A DNA stretch of 64,000 nt from NCBI RefSeq assembly GCF_024220175.1, contig NZ_CP098502.1, forward strand, positions 1,984,001-2,048,000, written 5' to 3'. This document shows positions 7,603 through 15,454 of the stretch, one piece after another. A program made the translations under genes and the position numbers. This stretch comes from Paraconexibacter antarcticus. GTDB taxonomy: Bacteria > Actinomycetota > Thermoleophilia > Solirubrobacterales > Solirubrobacteraceae. How positions within the stretch are numbered: position 1 is the stretch's first letter; each line of letters begins with the position of its first letter. The notes under the pieces were generated by a model, which was given only the letters and a program-made list of their open reading frames with translations, did not search any database and was not told the DNA's origin.

Positions 7603-8826
7603 ATGGCTGGGGGAGGTGTGGCACGCACGGAGGTGGTGACGCGGCTGCGCGCGACGCTCGCGTCCCTGTCGCTCGCCGTCGTCCTCGCCGCCGGGGCGCC
7701 GCCCGCCGGCGCCTCGCCGCCGCCGGAGGTCCCGCTCGGCACCTCCGTCTGGTGGGCCTGCATGCAGGCCGGGACCCAGTCCCCACCCACCCCCGCCGGC
7801 CTCGGCTGCCCGCGGGCGTACACCCCGCGCTACCCCGAGCAGCTCGCCGCGGCGCACCGTCCCTTCGACGTCATCGTCCCCGAGAACGAGCTGAAGATGG
7901 CCTGGACGCAGCCGAGCCAGGGGCACTACGACTTCACCGTCGTCGACCGCATCCTCGCCTACGCGCGCGACCACGGCTTCGGCGTCCGCGGCCACGTCCT
8001 CGTCTACGGCAAGGGCCTGCCCGACTGGATGACGAGCCCGCTGCGCCAGGAGAAGTGGACGCGCGACTCGCTGCTCGCCGTCCTGAAGGACCACATCAAG
8101 ACCGTCATGCAGCACGCGGCCCGCGCCTATCCCGGCGTCGTCCGCGAGTGGGACGTCGTGAACGAGGCGTTCGACTCCGACGGGGGCTACGACGGCAACC
8201 TCCTCTCCCGGGTCATCGGCCCCGACTACGTCGAGCAGGCCTTCCGCTTCGCCCACGAGGCCGACCCCGACGCGCTGCTCTTCTACAACGACTACGACGC
8301 CGACCAGCCCGGCCCGCGGGCGAGCGCGATCCTGCGCATGGCGAAGGACTTCGTCGCGCGCGGCGTCCCGCTCGACGGCATCGGCCTGCAGATGCACCTC
8401 GGGATGGCGCGGCCGCTGCCGGCGCCGGGGGACATCGCCCGGACGATGCGCTCCTACGCGGACCTCGGCCTGCGGGTCGCGGTGACCGAGATGGACGTCG
8501 GCCTCGTCCCGCCGTTCGGCGCGCTGACGGCCGAGCGCCAGCAGGCGGTCTACCAGGAGGTCGCCGGGGACTGCGCGGCGATCCCGGCGTGCACCGGCCT
8601 GACGGTCTGGGGGGTCGCCGACCCGCTCTCGTGGGGGGGATCGTTGCCGCGCCGCTGCTGCTCGACCGGGACTACGCGGCGAAGCCCGCGCTCGCCGCGG
8701 TGCAGGCGCTGCTCGCCGGAGCCGGGCCGCGCGCCCCGCAGATCACCGGGCCGGGCGGCCGCCGCGAGGTCGCGCTCGTCCCCGTCGTCGACACCCGCGC
8801 CCGGCAGCTCCGCGCGACGGTGGTGA
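7603..8826 (+). CDS. Secreted GH10 endo-1,4-beta-xylanase, frameshifted near C-terminus
   Basis: Begins with a signal peptide (hydrophobic LASLSLAVVLAAG then APPAGA) and a GH10 TIM barrel. FDVIVPENELKM, WDVVNEAFDSDGGYDGN (acid/base about Glu188) and VAVTEMDVG (nucleophile about Glu296) are intact, as is LTVWGVADPLSW, the strand-7/8 motif. After Trp344 the frame is lost in a run of seven Gs (8633-8639). The remaining 63 or so residues in this frame are arginine-rich nonsense. The proper continuation (IVAAPLLLDRDYAAKPAL) is in the -1 frame to 9107. Either one G is missing (mutation or sequencing error) or ribosomes slip at G GGG GGA. Catalytic residues lie before the break. Confidence 0.8.
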   Translation: MAGGGVARTEVVTRLRATLASLSLAVVLAAGAPPAGASPPPEVPLGTSVWWACMQAGTQSPPTPAGLGCPRAYTPRYPEQLAAAHRPFDVIVPENELKMAWTQPSQGHYDFTVVDRILAYARDHGFGVRGHVLVYGKGLPDWMTSPLRQEKWTRDSLLAVLKDHIKTVMQHAARAYPGVVREWDVVNEAFDSDGGYDGNLLSRVIGPDYVEQAFRFAHEADPDALLFYNDYDADQPGPRASAILRMAKDFVARGVPLDGIGLQMHLGMARPLPAPGDIARTMRSYADLGLRVAVTEMDVGLVPPFGALTAERQQAVYQEVAGDCAAIPACTGLTVWGVADPLSWGGSLPRRCCSTGTTRRSPRSPRCRRCSPEPGRAPRRSPGRAAAARSRSSPSSTPAPGSSARRW

Positions 8827-9107
8827 GGAGCGGCATCCGCGCGCTCGTCGGGTGCCCGGGGACGCCGCCCTGCACGGTGACGCTCGCGCTGCGCATCGGG
8901 ACGCGGACGATCGCCAAGCGGCGCGCGACGATCCTCACCGAGAGCCACACGCTGCGGCTGAAGCTCCTGCCGAGCGGGGTCGCGTCGCTCTGCCGGACAC
9001 CGCGGAGCCGCGCCGCGGTCCTGCGGGGGTCCGTCGGCGGCGGCGCGGCGGTGCGGCGGCCGGTGCGGATCGTCGGCGACGGCCGGAGCGGCGCCGGCTG
9101 CCGGTGA
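8640..9107 (+). pseudogene. Out-of-frame C-terminal part of the GH10 xylanase gene
   Basis: This stretch, in the -1 frame relative to 7603, encodes the missing end of the GH10 barrel (APLLLDRDYAAKPALAAV, matching the family's usual PLLFD-x-x-YxPKPAY ending). A roughly 115-residue C-terminal region follows, rich in Val, Arg and Thr with two CPGTPPC-like cysteines. It has no start codon of its own at the junction. If one G were restored in the run at 8633-8639, a single protein of about 501 residues from 7603 to 9107 would result. Confidence 0.75.
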
Positions 9108-9365
9108 TCAGCCGGGGCGCCGGAGCCGTATCGGCCCGCGGGCCCGGCGCCCGTCGACGACCTCGCCGCGCTGGGTCACCTCGATCGCACCGTCATCCGC
9201 GAGCGCGAAGGCGACCCGGCGCACGTCGTCCATGAGGCCGCGCCAGCGCTCCTCGTCGTCCGGCGCGATCGCCCGCGCCGCGTCGGACGGGCAGATCGTC
9301 TTCCCCTCGCCGCGCGCGTCGAGCAGCCGGTCGATCGTCGCGCGGATGTCCGCGTCCGTCGCCAC
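9108..9365 (-). CDS. DUF3253 family protein
   Basis: An 85-residue protein of the DUF3253 family, recognised by SDAARAIAPDDEERWRGLM, DDVRRVAFALADDGAIEVTQ and RGPIRLR. The family looks like a small winged-helix protein and has no established function. The GTG at 9365 begins 6 bases after the stop of the upstream acyltransferase on the same strand, so the two probably form an operon. No membrane segment or signal peptide. Its 3' end meets the end of the xylanase reading frame head to head. Confidence 0.8.
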   Translation of the reverse strand: MATDADIRATIDRLLDARGEGKTICPSDAARAIAPDDEERWRGLMDDVRRVAFALADDGAIEVTQRGEVVDGRRARGPIRLRRPG

Positions 9366-9371
9366 CGGCCG

Positions 9372-10091
9372 CTACACCCAGCGGAGCGTCGCGGGCTCGT
9401 CCCGCATGCGCACGACGCGTGCGGGGGCGCCGGCGCTCACCGCGTTCGCCGGCACGTCGCGGGTGACGACGGCGTTCGTCCCGACGACGGCGTTGTCCCC
9501 GACGGTCACGCCGCGCAGGAATGAGGCGCCGTACCCGATCCAGACGTTGTGCCCGACACGGACGTCGCGCATGTAGATGCCCTGCTCGCGGATCGCCCGC
9601 TCCTCATCGACGACGCCGTGGTCGAAGTCGATGAACATCGCGCGGTCGGCGATGATGCACTCGCGCCCGATCGACACGTGCTGGTAGCAGCTGATCGTGC
9701 ACTCCTGTCCGAGCACGGACTTCGCGCCGATCGCGACCTCGCCCTCGTGGCAGCGGACCTTCGTCCCGTGCCCGAGCCACGACCAGCGCCCGAGGTGGAC
9801 GGTCGCGTCCGGCCCGATCTCGAAGTGCACGCCCGGGCAGATGAACGCGAGGCCGTCGGTCTTCAGCCGGCCGCGGAACCGCAGCTTCAGCCAGAAGAGG
9901 CGGGCGATGAGGACGACGTAGTAGCGGTTGACCATCCCGTGCGCGCGGGCGAACCGCCAGAACGCGAGGGGGCCGCCGGCGAGCGGAGCGGGGCCGCGGC
10001 GGACGTTGCCGGCGTCGTCCACGGGCGGCGCCTCGGTGGCGCCTGCGGCCTGGGGGGAGAGGACGGGCTCCACGGCGCGACATGCTGCCAC
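9372..10091 (-). CDS. Left-handed beta-helix acyltransferase (acetyltransferase)
   Basis: A 239-residue protein with hexapeptide repeats (for example VHLGRWSWLGHGTKV, VSIGRECIIADRA, VRVGHNVWIGYGASFLRGVTVGDNAVVGTNAVV) forming the LbH fold of the maltose/virginiamycin acetyltransferase group. The closing VPANAVSAGAPARVVRM is typical of that group. The N-terminal 50 residues are a low-complexity tail plus an amphipathic segment (RYYVVLIARLFWLKLRF) that could touch the membrane. GTG at 10091 is the longest start; a GTG at 10073 is equally possible. Likely acetylates a surface sugar, but the substrate is unknown. Divergent from meaB (30-base gap), and leads the DUF3253 operon. Confidence 0.85.
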   Translation of the reverse strand: MAACRAVEPVLSPQAAGATEAPPVDDAGNVRRGPAPLAGGPLAFWRFARAHGMVNRYYVVLIARLFWLKLRFRGRLKTDGLAFICPGVHFEIGPDATVHLGRWSWLGHGTKVRCHEGEVAIGAKSVLGQECTISCYQHVSIGRECIIADRAMFIDFDHGVVDEERAIREQGIYMRDVRVGHNVWIGYGASFLRGVTVGDNAVVGTNAVVTRDVPANAVSAGAPARVVRMRDEPATLRWV

Positions 10092-10121
10092 AGAGGCTGT
10101 CCTGGCATCATCCGCCCCCGC

Positions 10122-11111
10122 ATGACCGCCGCCGCCTCAGACAGCCTCGCGCAGCGCCTGCTCGCCGGGGACAAGCGCGCGCTCGCCCGCGCGATCACGC
10201 TCGTGGAGTCCGATGACCCCGCCGGCTGGGATCTCGTCCGCGAGGTCTACCCGCACACCGGCAAGGCCGCGATCCTCGGCTTCACCGGCGCGCCCGGCGC
10301 GGGCAAGTCGACGCTCATCGGCGCGCTCGTGAAGAACCGGCGCGCGCTCGACCGCGAGGTCGCGGTCCTCTCCATCGACCCGTCCTCGCCGTTCACCAAG
10401 GGCGCGCTCCTCGGCGACCGCATCCGGCTCACCGAGCACTTCCTCGACCCCGGCGTGTTCATCCGCTCGATGGCGAACCGCGGCGCGCTCGGCGGCCTGA
10501 GCGAGGCGGCGCTCCAGGGCGCGCTGCTCATGGACGCGGCCGGCAAGCAGGACGTCTTCCTCGAGACCGTCGGCGTCGGCCAGGCCGAGATCGACATCAT
10601 CGACCACGCCGACACCGTCGTCCTCGTGCTCATGCCCGGCAGCGGCGACTCGATCCAGGCGCTGAAGGCCGGCATCATGGAGATCCCGGACATCATCGTG
10701 GTCAACAAGGCCGACCACCCGCTGACCGACACGATGGTCCGGGAGATCCGCGGCGTCCTCTCCCTCGCCCCGCAGCGCGGCTGGCGGGTGCCGATCGTCA
10801 AGACCGAGGCGGTCCGCGGCAAGGGCATCGAGGAGCTCGTCGAGAAGCTCGACGAGCACCGCGCGTTCATCCAGGAGGAGGGGACGCTCTCGGAGCGGCG
10901 CAAGCGCAACCTCCAGAACGAGGTCCTCGCCATCTGCACCGCGCGCCTGCGCCGCGACCTCGAGGCGCGCTTGAAGGAGGACGCGTCCTACCAGGCGCTC
11001 CTCGAGCGGGTCGTCAAGCGCGAGCTCGACCCGGCGAGCGCCGCGACGACGATCCTCGCCGAGATCGAGGGCGCCGACGTCGCCGCCCGCGGGCCAGGCT
11101 CGGTCGCCTGA
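10122..11111 (+). CDS. meaB: Methylmalonyl-CoA mutase-associated GTPase MeaB (ArgK family)
   Basis: A 329-residue G3E-type GTPase that protects and reloads adenosylcobalamin in methylmalonyl-CoA mutase. It has Walker A GAPGAGKST (Lys62), AVLSIDPSSPFTKGALLGDRIR (switch region), FLETVGVGQAEID (Walker B area) and the base-recognition NKAD. The start at 10122 gives the normal N-terminus (SLAQRLLAGDKRALARAIT). The mutase subunits it serves lie 12-18 kb downstream rather than next to it. It is followed by an acyl-CoA dehydrogenase on the same strand, consistent with an acyl-CoA catabolic neighbourhood. Confidence 0.95.
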   Translation: MTAAASDSLAQRLLAGDKRALARAITLVESDDPAGWDLVREVYPHTGKAAILGFTGAPGAGKSTLIGALVKNRRALDREVAVLSIDPSSPFTKGALLGDRIRLTEHFLDPGVFIRSMANRGALGGLSEAALQGALLMDAAGKQDVFLETVGVGQAEIDIIDHADTVVLVLMPGSGDSIQALKAGIMEIPDIIVVNKADHPLTDTMVREIRGVLSLAPQRGWRVPIVKTEAVRGKGIEELVEKLDEHRAFIQEEGTLSERRKRNLQNEVLAICTARLRRDLEARLKEDASYQALLERVVKRELDPASAATTILAEIEGADVAARGPGSVA

Positions 11112-11159
11112 GCACCGGCGCGCGCATACCGCGCGCGTCTCCCGGGTACCACGCCCGGC

Positions 11160-13082
11160 ATGAGCTCAAGCCCGTCGTACGAGCAGTCCAAGCAGGTCGC
11201 CGAGGACAGCCGGGAGGCCGGCTGGACCGCGCCGAGCTTCGGCCGCGAGCTGTTCCTCGGGAACCTCCGTCTCGACCTCATCCACCCGCAGCCCGCCCTC
11301 CCGGCGGCGTCGGTCGAGAAGGGCGAGCGGTTCCTCGAGCGCCTGCGCGCGTTCCTGGCCGAGCGCGTGGACCCCGCGCAGATCGAGCGCGACGCGAAGA
11401 TCCCCGACGACGTCCTCGACGGGCTCAAGCAGCTCGGCGCGCTCGGCATGAAGATCCCCGAGGAGTACGGCGGGCTCGGCCTCTCGCAGGTCTACTACAA
11501 CAAGGCGCTCGCGCTGGCCGGCACGTGGAGCGCGGCCATCGGCGCGCTCCTCAGCGCGCACCAGTCGATCGGCCTGCCCGAGCCGCTGAAGTCGTTCGGC
11601 AACGAGGAGCAGAAGCGCGAGTGGCTCCCCAAGGTCGCCAAGGACCACGTGTCCGCCTTCCTCCTCACCGAGCCCGACGTCGGCTCCGACCCCGCGCGGA
11701 TGGCCTGCGAGGCGGTCCCCACCGACGATGGCACCGGCTACCGCATCACCGGCACGAAGCTCTGGGCGACGAACGGGACGATCGCCGACGTCGTCGTGAT
11801 CATGGCCGTCGTCCCGAAGTCCGACGGGCACAAGGGCGGCATCACCGCGTTCATCTGCCCGACCGACGCGGAGGGCATCACGATCAAGCACCGCAACGCC
11901 TTCATGGGCCTGCGCGGCATCGAGAACTCGCTGACGGAGTTCAAGGACGTCTTCGTCCCGAACGAGGCGGTCATCGCCGGCGAGGGCAAGGGCCTGCGGA
12001 TCGCGCTCGCGACGCTCAACGTCGGCCGGCTCTCGCTGCCCGCGATCGCCGCCGCCTCGACGAAGTACGCGCTGAAGATCGCCCGCGAGTGGTCGGCCGA
12101 GCGCAAGCAGTGGGGCCAGGCCGTCGGCAAGCACGACGAGGTCGCCCAGCACCTCGCGTTCCTCGCCGGGACGACGTTCGGCCTCGAGGCGGTCGTCGAC
12201 GTCTCGAGCCGCATCGCGGACGACGGCTCCAGCGACGTGCGCATCGAGGCGGCGCTCGCGAAGCTCTACGCCTCCGAGCTCGGCTGGACCGCCGTCGACA
12301 CGATGGTCCAGATCCGCGGTGGCCGGGCGTACGAGACGGCGGACTCGCTGGCGGCCCGCGGCGAGAAGGCCGTGCCCGCCGAGCAGCTCCTGCGCGACAT
12401 GCGCATCAACCGGATCTTCGAGGGCTCCTCGGAGATCATGCACCTGCTCATCGCCCGCGAGGCGGTCGACCAGCACCTCTCCGTCGCCGGCGACATCCTC
12501 GACCCGAAGACCGAGCTGAAGGACAAGGCGAAGGCCGCCGTGGCCGCCGGGAGGTTCTACGCGGGCTGGCTGCCGACGCTCGTCACCGGCGAGGGGCAGA
12601 AGCCGACCGCCTTCGAGGAGTTCGGCCCGCTGGCGAAGCACGTGCGCTACGTCGAGCGCCACTCGCGCAAGCTCGCGCGCTCGACCTTCGGGCTCATGGG
12701 CCGCCACCAGGCGTCGCTCGAGCAGAAGGGCGCGCTCCTCGGGCGCGTGGTCGACATCGGCGCCGAGCTGTTCGCGATCGCCGCCGCCTGCACGTACGCC
12801 GAGACCATCGCCCGCGAGGAGCCCGCGCGCGCCGATCAGGCCCGCGAGCTCGCGGACCTCTTCTGCTCGCAGGCCCGCCGCCGCGCCGACCACCTGTTCA
12901 AGCAGCTCTTCTCCAACGACGACGCGCCGTCGTACGCGGCGGCGCAGCGGCTGCTCGACGGGCGCTACGACTGGCTCACCGATGACGTGCTGGACCCGGC
13001 GGGCGACGGCCCGATGATGCCGCCGGCCGTCCACGAGCGGGCGGCGGACGATGCCCCGAGCGAGCCGGCGCCGGTGCAGTGA
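11160..13082 (+). CDS. Acyl-CoA dehydrogenase, long form
   Basis: A 640-residue FAD-dependent acyl-CoA dehydrogenase. Residues about 60-430 form the usual N, middle and C domains: LLTEPDVGSDPARM, TGTKLWATNGTIAD, and IFEGSSEIMHLLIAREAV with catalytic Glu421. About 200 further residues form a helical extension, as in VLCAD/ACAD9-like enzymes. An N-terminal 50 residues (SSPSYEQSKQVAEDSREAGW) precede the first domain. It would oxidise long-chain or branched acyl-CoA and hand electrons to the EtfAB pair encoded at 28.5-30.3 kb. Follows meaB by 48 bases. The exact chain-length specificity cannot be read from sequence. Confidence 0.93.
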   Translation: MSSSPSYEQSKQVAEDSREAGWTAPSFGRELFLGNLRLDLIHPQPALPAASVEKGERFLERLRAFLAERVDPAQIERDAKIPDDVLDGLKQLGALGMKIPEEYGGLGLSQVYYNKALALAGTWSAAIGALLSAHQSIGLPEPLKSFGNEEQKREWLPKVAKDHVSAFLLTEPDVGSDPARMACEAVPTDDGTGYRITGTKLWATNGTIADVVVIMAVVPKSDGHKGGITAFICPTDAEGITIKHRNAFMGLRGIENSLTEFKDVFVPNEAVIAGEGKGLRIALATLNVGRLSLPAIAAASTKYALKIAREWSAERKQWGQAVGKHDEVAQHLAFLAGTTFGLEAVVDVSSRIADDGSSDVRIEAALAKLYASELGWTAVDTMVQIRGGRAYETADSLAARGEKAVPAEQLLRDMRINRIFEGSSEIMHLLIAREAVDQHLSVAGDILDPKTELKDKAKAAVAAGRFYAGWLPTLVTGEGQKPTAFEEFGPLAKHVRYVERHSRKLARSTFGLMGRHQASLEQKGALLGRVVDIGAELFAIAAACTYAETIAREEPARADQARELADLFCSQARRRADHLFKQLFSNDDAPSYAAAQRLLDGRYDWLTDDVLDPAGDGPMMPPAVHERAADDAPSEPAPVQ

Positions 13083-13091
13083 CGGCACCCC

Positions 13092-13127
13092 CCGCGGGCG
13101 GCCGGCTCAGCCTCGGCCCGCCCGCGG
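13092..13127. terminator. GC-rich hairpin between convergent genes
   Basis: CCGCGGGCGG (13092-13101) and its reverse complement (13118-13127) form a perfect 10-bp stem, with a short inner CCG/CGG stem. It lies just after the dehydrogenase stop and overlaps the 3' end of the opposing membrane-protein gene. There is no T-tract, so termination efficiency is uncertain. Confidence 0.5.
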
Positions 13128-14384
13128 CAGCACGCGCTCGGCGCCGCCCCACGGGAGCGGCCCGTGCGCGGGGGCGACCCCTGCGTCGCCGCTGACGCGC
13201 GCGGCGACGAGGAACCAGACCGAGCCCGCCAGCGTCACCGCGACGAGCGCCGCGCCCGCCCGCGGCCAGCGCCGCAGCGCGAGCGCGGCGAGCGCCGCCG
13301 CGCACGGCAGCACGACGACGAGGTCGGGCGGCGCGAGCCACGGCCCGACGAGCGACGGGCGCCCGAAGACGGCGCCCGCCAGCCCCGCCGCCCCGACGAG
13401 CGCGAGCAGCAGCCCGGTGACCTCGACGTCCACCTGCCCCGGGATCACGGCGGACAGGCGACCACGCCACGAGCGCCACAGCAGCCACAGCGCCGCGAGC
13501 GGCAGCGCGAGGACCGGCGCCCAGCGCAGCGCGCCGGCGTCCCGGTCGACGAGCGCGCCCGCGACCCGGGGCAGTCGCGCGAGCTGGCCGCCGACCCCGG
13601 ACGCACCGGTCGCCGAGCCGCCCGCCAGGCGTGCGGAGGCCGGCGTCAGCCCGCCGAAGAGCCGGTCGTTGATCGTCACGAAGAGGACCGCGGACGTGAG
13701 CACGACCTCGAGCGCGACGAAGCCCGCGAGCGCCCGCTGACGGCGCCGGAGCCAGCGCCACAGTGCGAGCGCGACGACGGCCCCCGGCAGCGCGAGGTGC
13801 ACGTCGACCCACGCGGTGAGCGCGATGAGGGCGGCACAGCCGAAGGCCCACGCCGTCCGCGGCTCCTCGCGGATGCGCAGCACCTGCAGGACGGCACCGG
13901 CGACGAGCAGCGCGCCCGCGGCGGTCGGCGCGACCGTCGTCGACGCGGCGAGGACGGGTGGGGAGAGGCCGACGGCGAGCGCGCTGCGGGTCGCCCACGG
14001 CTCGGGCACGACGCGCCGCGCCAGCGCCGCGGCGAGGACGAACGCGAGCGCCATGAGCAGCGCGCACTCGGCCTCGACGCCGGTCGCCCCGCCGATCGCG
14101 TAGGCGGGCGCGACGAGCAGGGGGAAGCCGATGCCCTGCGGCTCGGCCAGCCGCCCCTCGGTGACGCGCGCGGTCGGGCGCAGCGGCGCGCCGTGCCAGG
14201 CCCGCCAGGCCCGGCCCGCGTACTGGTTGCGCAGGTCGATGTCCCCGTCCTGGGCGATCGACGCGGCGGTGAGCAGCCGGTGCGCCTCGGCCGGTGCGTA
14301 GCGCTCGCCGGGCGCCGCGCGCAGGCCGAGCGTCGCCGCGTAGGCGGCGAGCAGCGTCAGGAAGAGCGCCAGCGGACGGCCCAC
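13107..14384 (-). CDS. Multi-pass membrane protein, unknown function
   Basis: A 425-residue integral membrane protein with about ten hydrophobic segments (for example LALFLTLLAAYAATLGL, CALLMALAFVLAAALA, VVALALWRWL, ALEVVLTSAVLFVTI, VLALPLAALWLLW, LLLALVGAAGLAGAVFG). The extracytoplasmic loop after segment 1 (ERYAPAEAHRLLTAASIAQDGDIDL) resembles the first loop of GT-C/ArnT-like glycosyltransferase relatives. I cannot identify a catalytic DD or ED pair firmly. GTG at 14384. A separate downstream gene from the fluoride channels, with a palindromic repeat region of about 260 bases between. Function unassigned. Confidence 0.7.
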   Translation of the reverse strand: MGRPLALFLTLLAAYAATLGLRAAPGERYAPAEAHRLLTAASIAQDGDIDLRNQYAGRAWRAWHGAPLRPTARVTEGRLAEPQGIGFPLLVAPAYAIGGATGVEAECALLMALAFVLAAALARRVVPEPWATRSALAVGLSPPVLAASTTVAPTAAGALLVAGAVLQVLRIREEPRTAWAFGCAALIALTAWVDVHLALPGAVVALALWRWLRRRQRALAGFVALEVVLTSAVLFVTINDRLFGGLTPASARLAGGSATGASGVGGQLARLPRVAGALVDRDAGALRWAPVLALPLAALWLLWRSWRGRLSAVIPGQVDVEVTGLLLALVGAAGLAGAVFGRPSLVGPWLAPPDLVVVLPCAAALAALALRRWPRAGAALVAVTLAGSVWFLVAARVSGDAGVAPAHGPLPWGGAERVLPRAGRG

Positions 14385-14526
14385 GGCGCCCAGTCTGCCA
14401 GTCCGCTCCCCGCGCTAGCGGGCGAGCAGCACCCGCGCCGCGTCGCCGACGCGGAACGAGCCGTTGACGGCCACCGCGACGGCGGCGAGGGCTGCGGCCG
14501 ACATCAGGGCCGCGGTGCTCTTGCGG

Positions 14527-14636
14527 TTTCCCCCGACTCTGCTCGGGGGAATGGACGGGGTGCGCGCGGCGGTCCCCGCGCGCGACGGAGGCCGTCCATT
14601 TCCCCCGACTCTGCTGGGGGGAAATGGACGGGGTGC
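14527..14636. repeat. Two copies of a palindromic repeat
   Basis: Copy 1 (14527-14565) and copy 2 (14592-14636) share TTTCCCCCGACTCTGCT followed by G-rich sequence and TGGACGGGGTGCGC. Copy 1 folds with TTCCCCCGA/TCGGGGGAA (9 bp). Copy 2 folds as a perfect 15-bp stem CCGTCCATTTCCCCC/GGGGGAAATGGACGG with a 10-nt loop. They fill most of the gap 14385-14644 between the membrane-protein gene and crcB. No credible gene is seen in that gap. Confidence 0.75.
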
Positions 14637-14644
14637 GCCGGCGG

Positions 14645-15001
14645 TCAGAGGGCGAGGCCCGCGGCCCGCCCGAGCGCCGCCGCCGCGAGCCCGCCGGCGA
14701 GCGCGACGCCGAGCAGGCCCGCCGCCGTCCGCCGGCGCCCGTCCTGCCACAGCCCGACGCACTCGTGCATCCACGTCGAGAACGTCGTGAAGGCGCCGAG
14801 CAGGCCGGTGCCGGCGACGAGCAGCGCGTCCGGGCTCACGTCCGCGCCGCTCAGCACGCCCAGCGCGAAGGCGCCGAGGAGGTTGACGAGCAGCGTCCCG
14901 CGGAAGGGGACGCCCCGGCCGAGGCACAGGGTCCCGAGCATGCGGGCGACCGAGCCGGCGCCGCCGACCGCCCCGACGGCGACCCAGGTCCCCGCCGTCA
15001 C
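14645..15001 (-). CDS. crcB: Fluoride channel CrcB/Fluc (second subunit)
   Basis: A 118-residue four-helix membrane protein of the Fluc/CrcB family that exports fluoride. Signature: GTLLVNLLGAFALG (helix 2 with the conserved Asn) and GAFTTFSTWMHE (helix 3, Na+ site and phenylalanine box). Starts at GTG 15001 overlapping the stop of the upstream crcB by four bases (GTGA), so the two are translationally coupled. Two different CrcB polypeptides side by side suggest a heterodimeric channel. No fluoride riboswitch was recognised upstream. Confidence 0.92.
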   Translation of the reverse strand: MTAGTWVAVGAVGGAGSVARMLGTLCLGRGVPFRGTLLVNLLGAFALGVLSGADVSPDALLVAGTGLLGAFTTFSTWMHECVGLWQDGRRRTAAGLLGVALAGGLAAAALGRAAGLAL

Positions 15002-15447
15002 GCCGCGCGCTCCCCGAGGCGGGCCCGGACGACGTGGTCGCCCGCCCACACGGCGGTGAGGCCGAGGACGAGCGACGCCCCGCCGTAGCCGGCGGCGAGG
15101 CCCGCGTGCCCGTCCCGGAGCATGAGGACGAGCTCGACCTGGAGCGTCGAGAAGGTCGTCAGCGCGCCGCAGACGCCGGTCCCGAGCAGGGCGCGCGGGA
15201 CGCCCGCCCGGCCGGGCCCGCGGCGGAACGCCGCGGCGACCGCGCCGAGGAGGAAGGCGCCCACGACGTTCACGAGCAGCGTCGCCCACGGCCACTGCGC
15301 CGTGTCGTGGGTCCAGGTGTGCGCGAGCGCCGCGCGGGCGAGAGCGCCGGCGACGCCGCCCGCGAAGACCGCGCCGACCTCGATCGCGTCCGGCGGCGGC
15401 GCCTGCCGGTGGGTCCGCGGCGGCGCCGCGGCGGGCGGCGGGGCCAC
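14998..15447 (-). CDS. crcB: Fluoride channel CrcB/Fluc (first subunit)
   Basis: A 149-residue CrcB/Fluc protein with four membrane helices. ATLLVNVVGAFLLG and GALTTFSTLQVE carry the conserved Asn, the TTFST sodium/phenylalanine motif and surrounding residues. An extra 25-residue Pro-rich N-terminal tail (start GTG 15447) precedes helix 1; a later start is possible. It lies 7 bases downstream of pepA on the same strand and overlaps the next crcB by four bases, so pepA-crcB-crcB is probably one operon. Confidence 0.92.
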   Translation of the reverse strand: MAPPPAAAPPRTHRQAPPPDAIEVGAVFAGGVAGALARAALAHTWTHDTAQWPWATLLVNVVGAFLLGAVAAAFRRGPGRAGVPRALLGTGVCGALTTFSTLQVELVLMLRDGHAGLAAGYGGASLVLGLTAVWAGDHVVRARLGERAA

Positions 15448-15454
15448 GGTCCGG

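Noticed and set aside
9549..10121. N-terminal extension of MeaB
   Set aside because: The in-frame upstream codons are antisense to the acyltransferase gene and show no GTPase-family sequence; ATG 10122 gives the normal MeaB start.
14415..14927. Minus-strand open frame containing two PPSRVGGN repeats
   Set aside because: The repeated peptide is simply the translation of the palindromic DNA repeat, and the frame overlaps crcB out of frame. A 29-residue hydrophobic end (from about 14504) has no supporting ribosome site.
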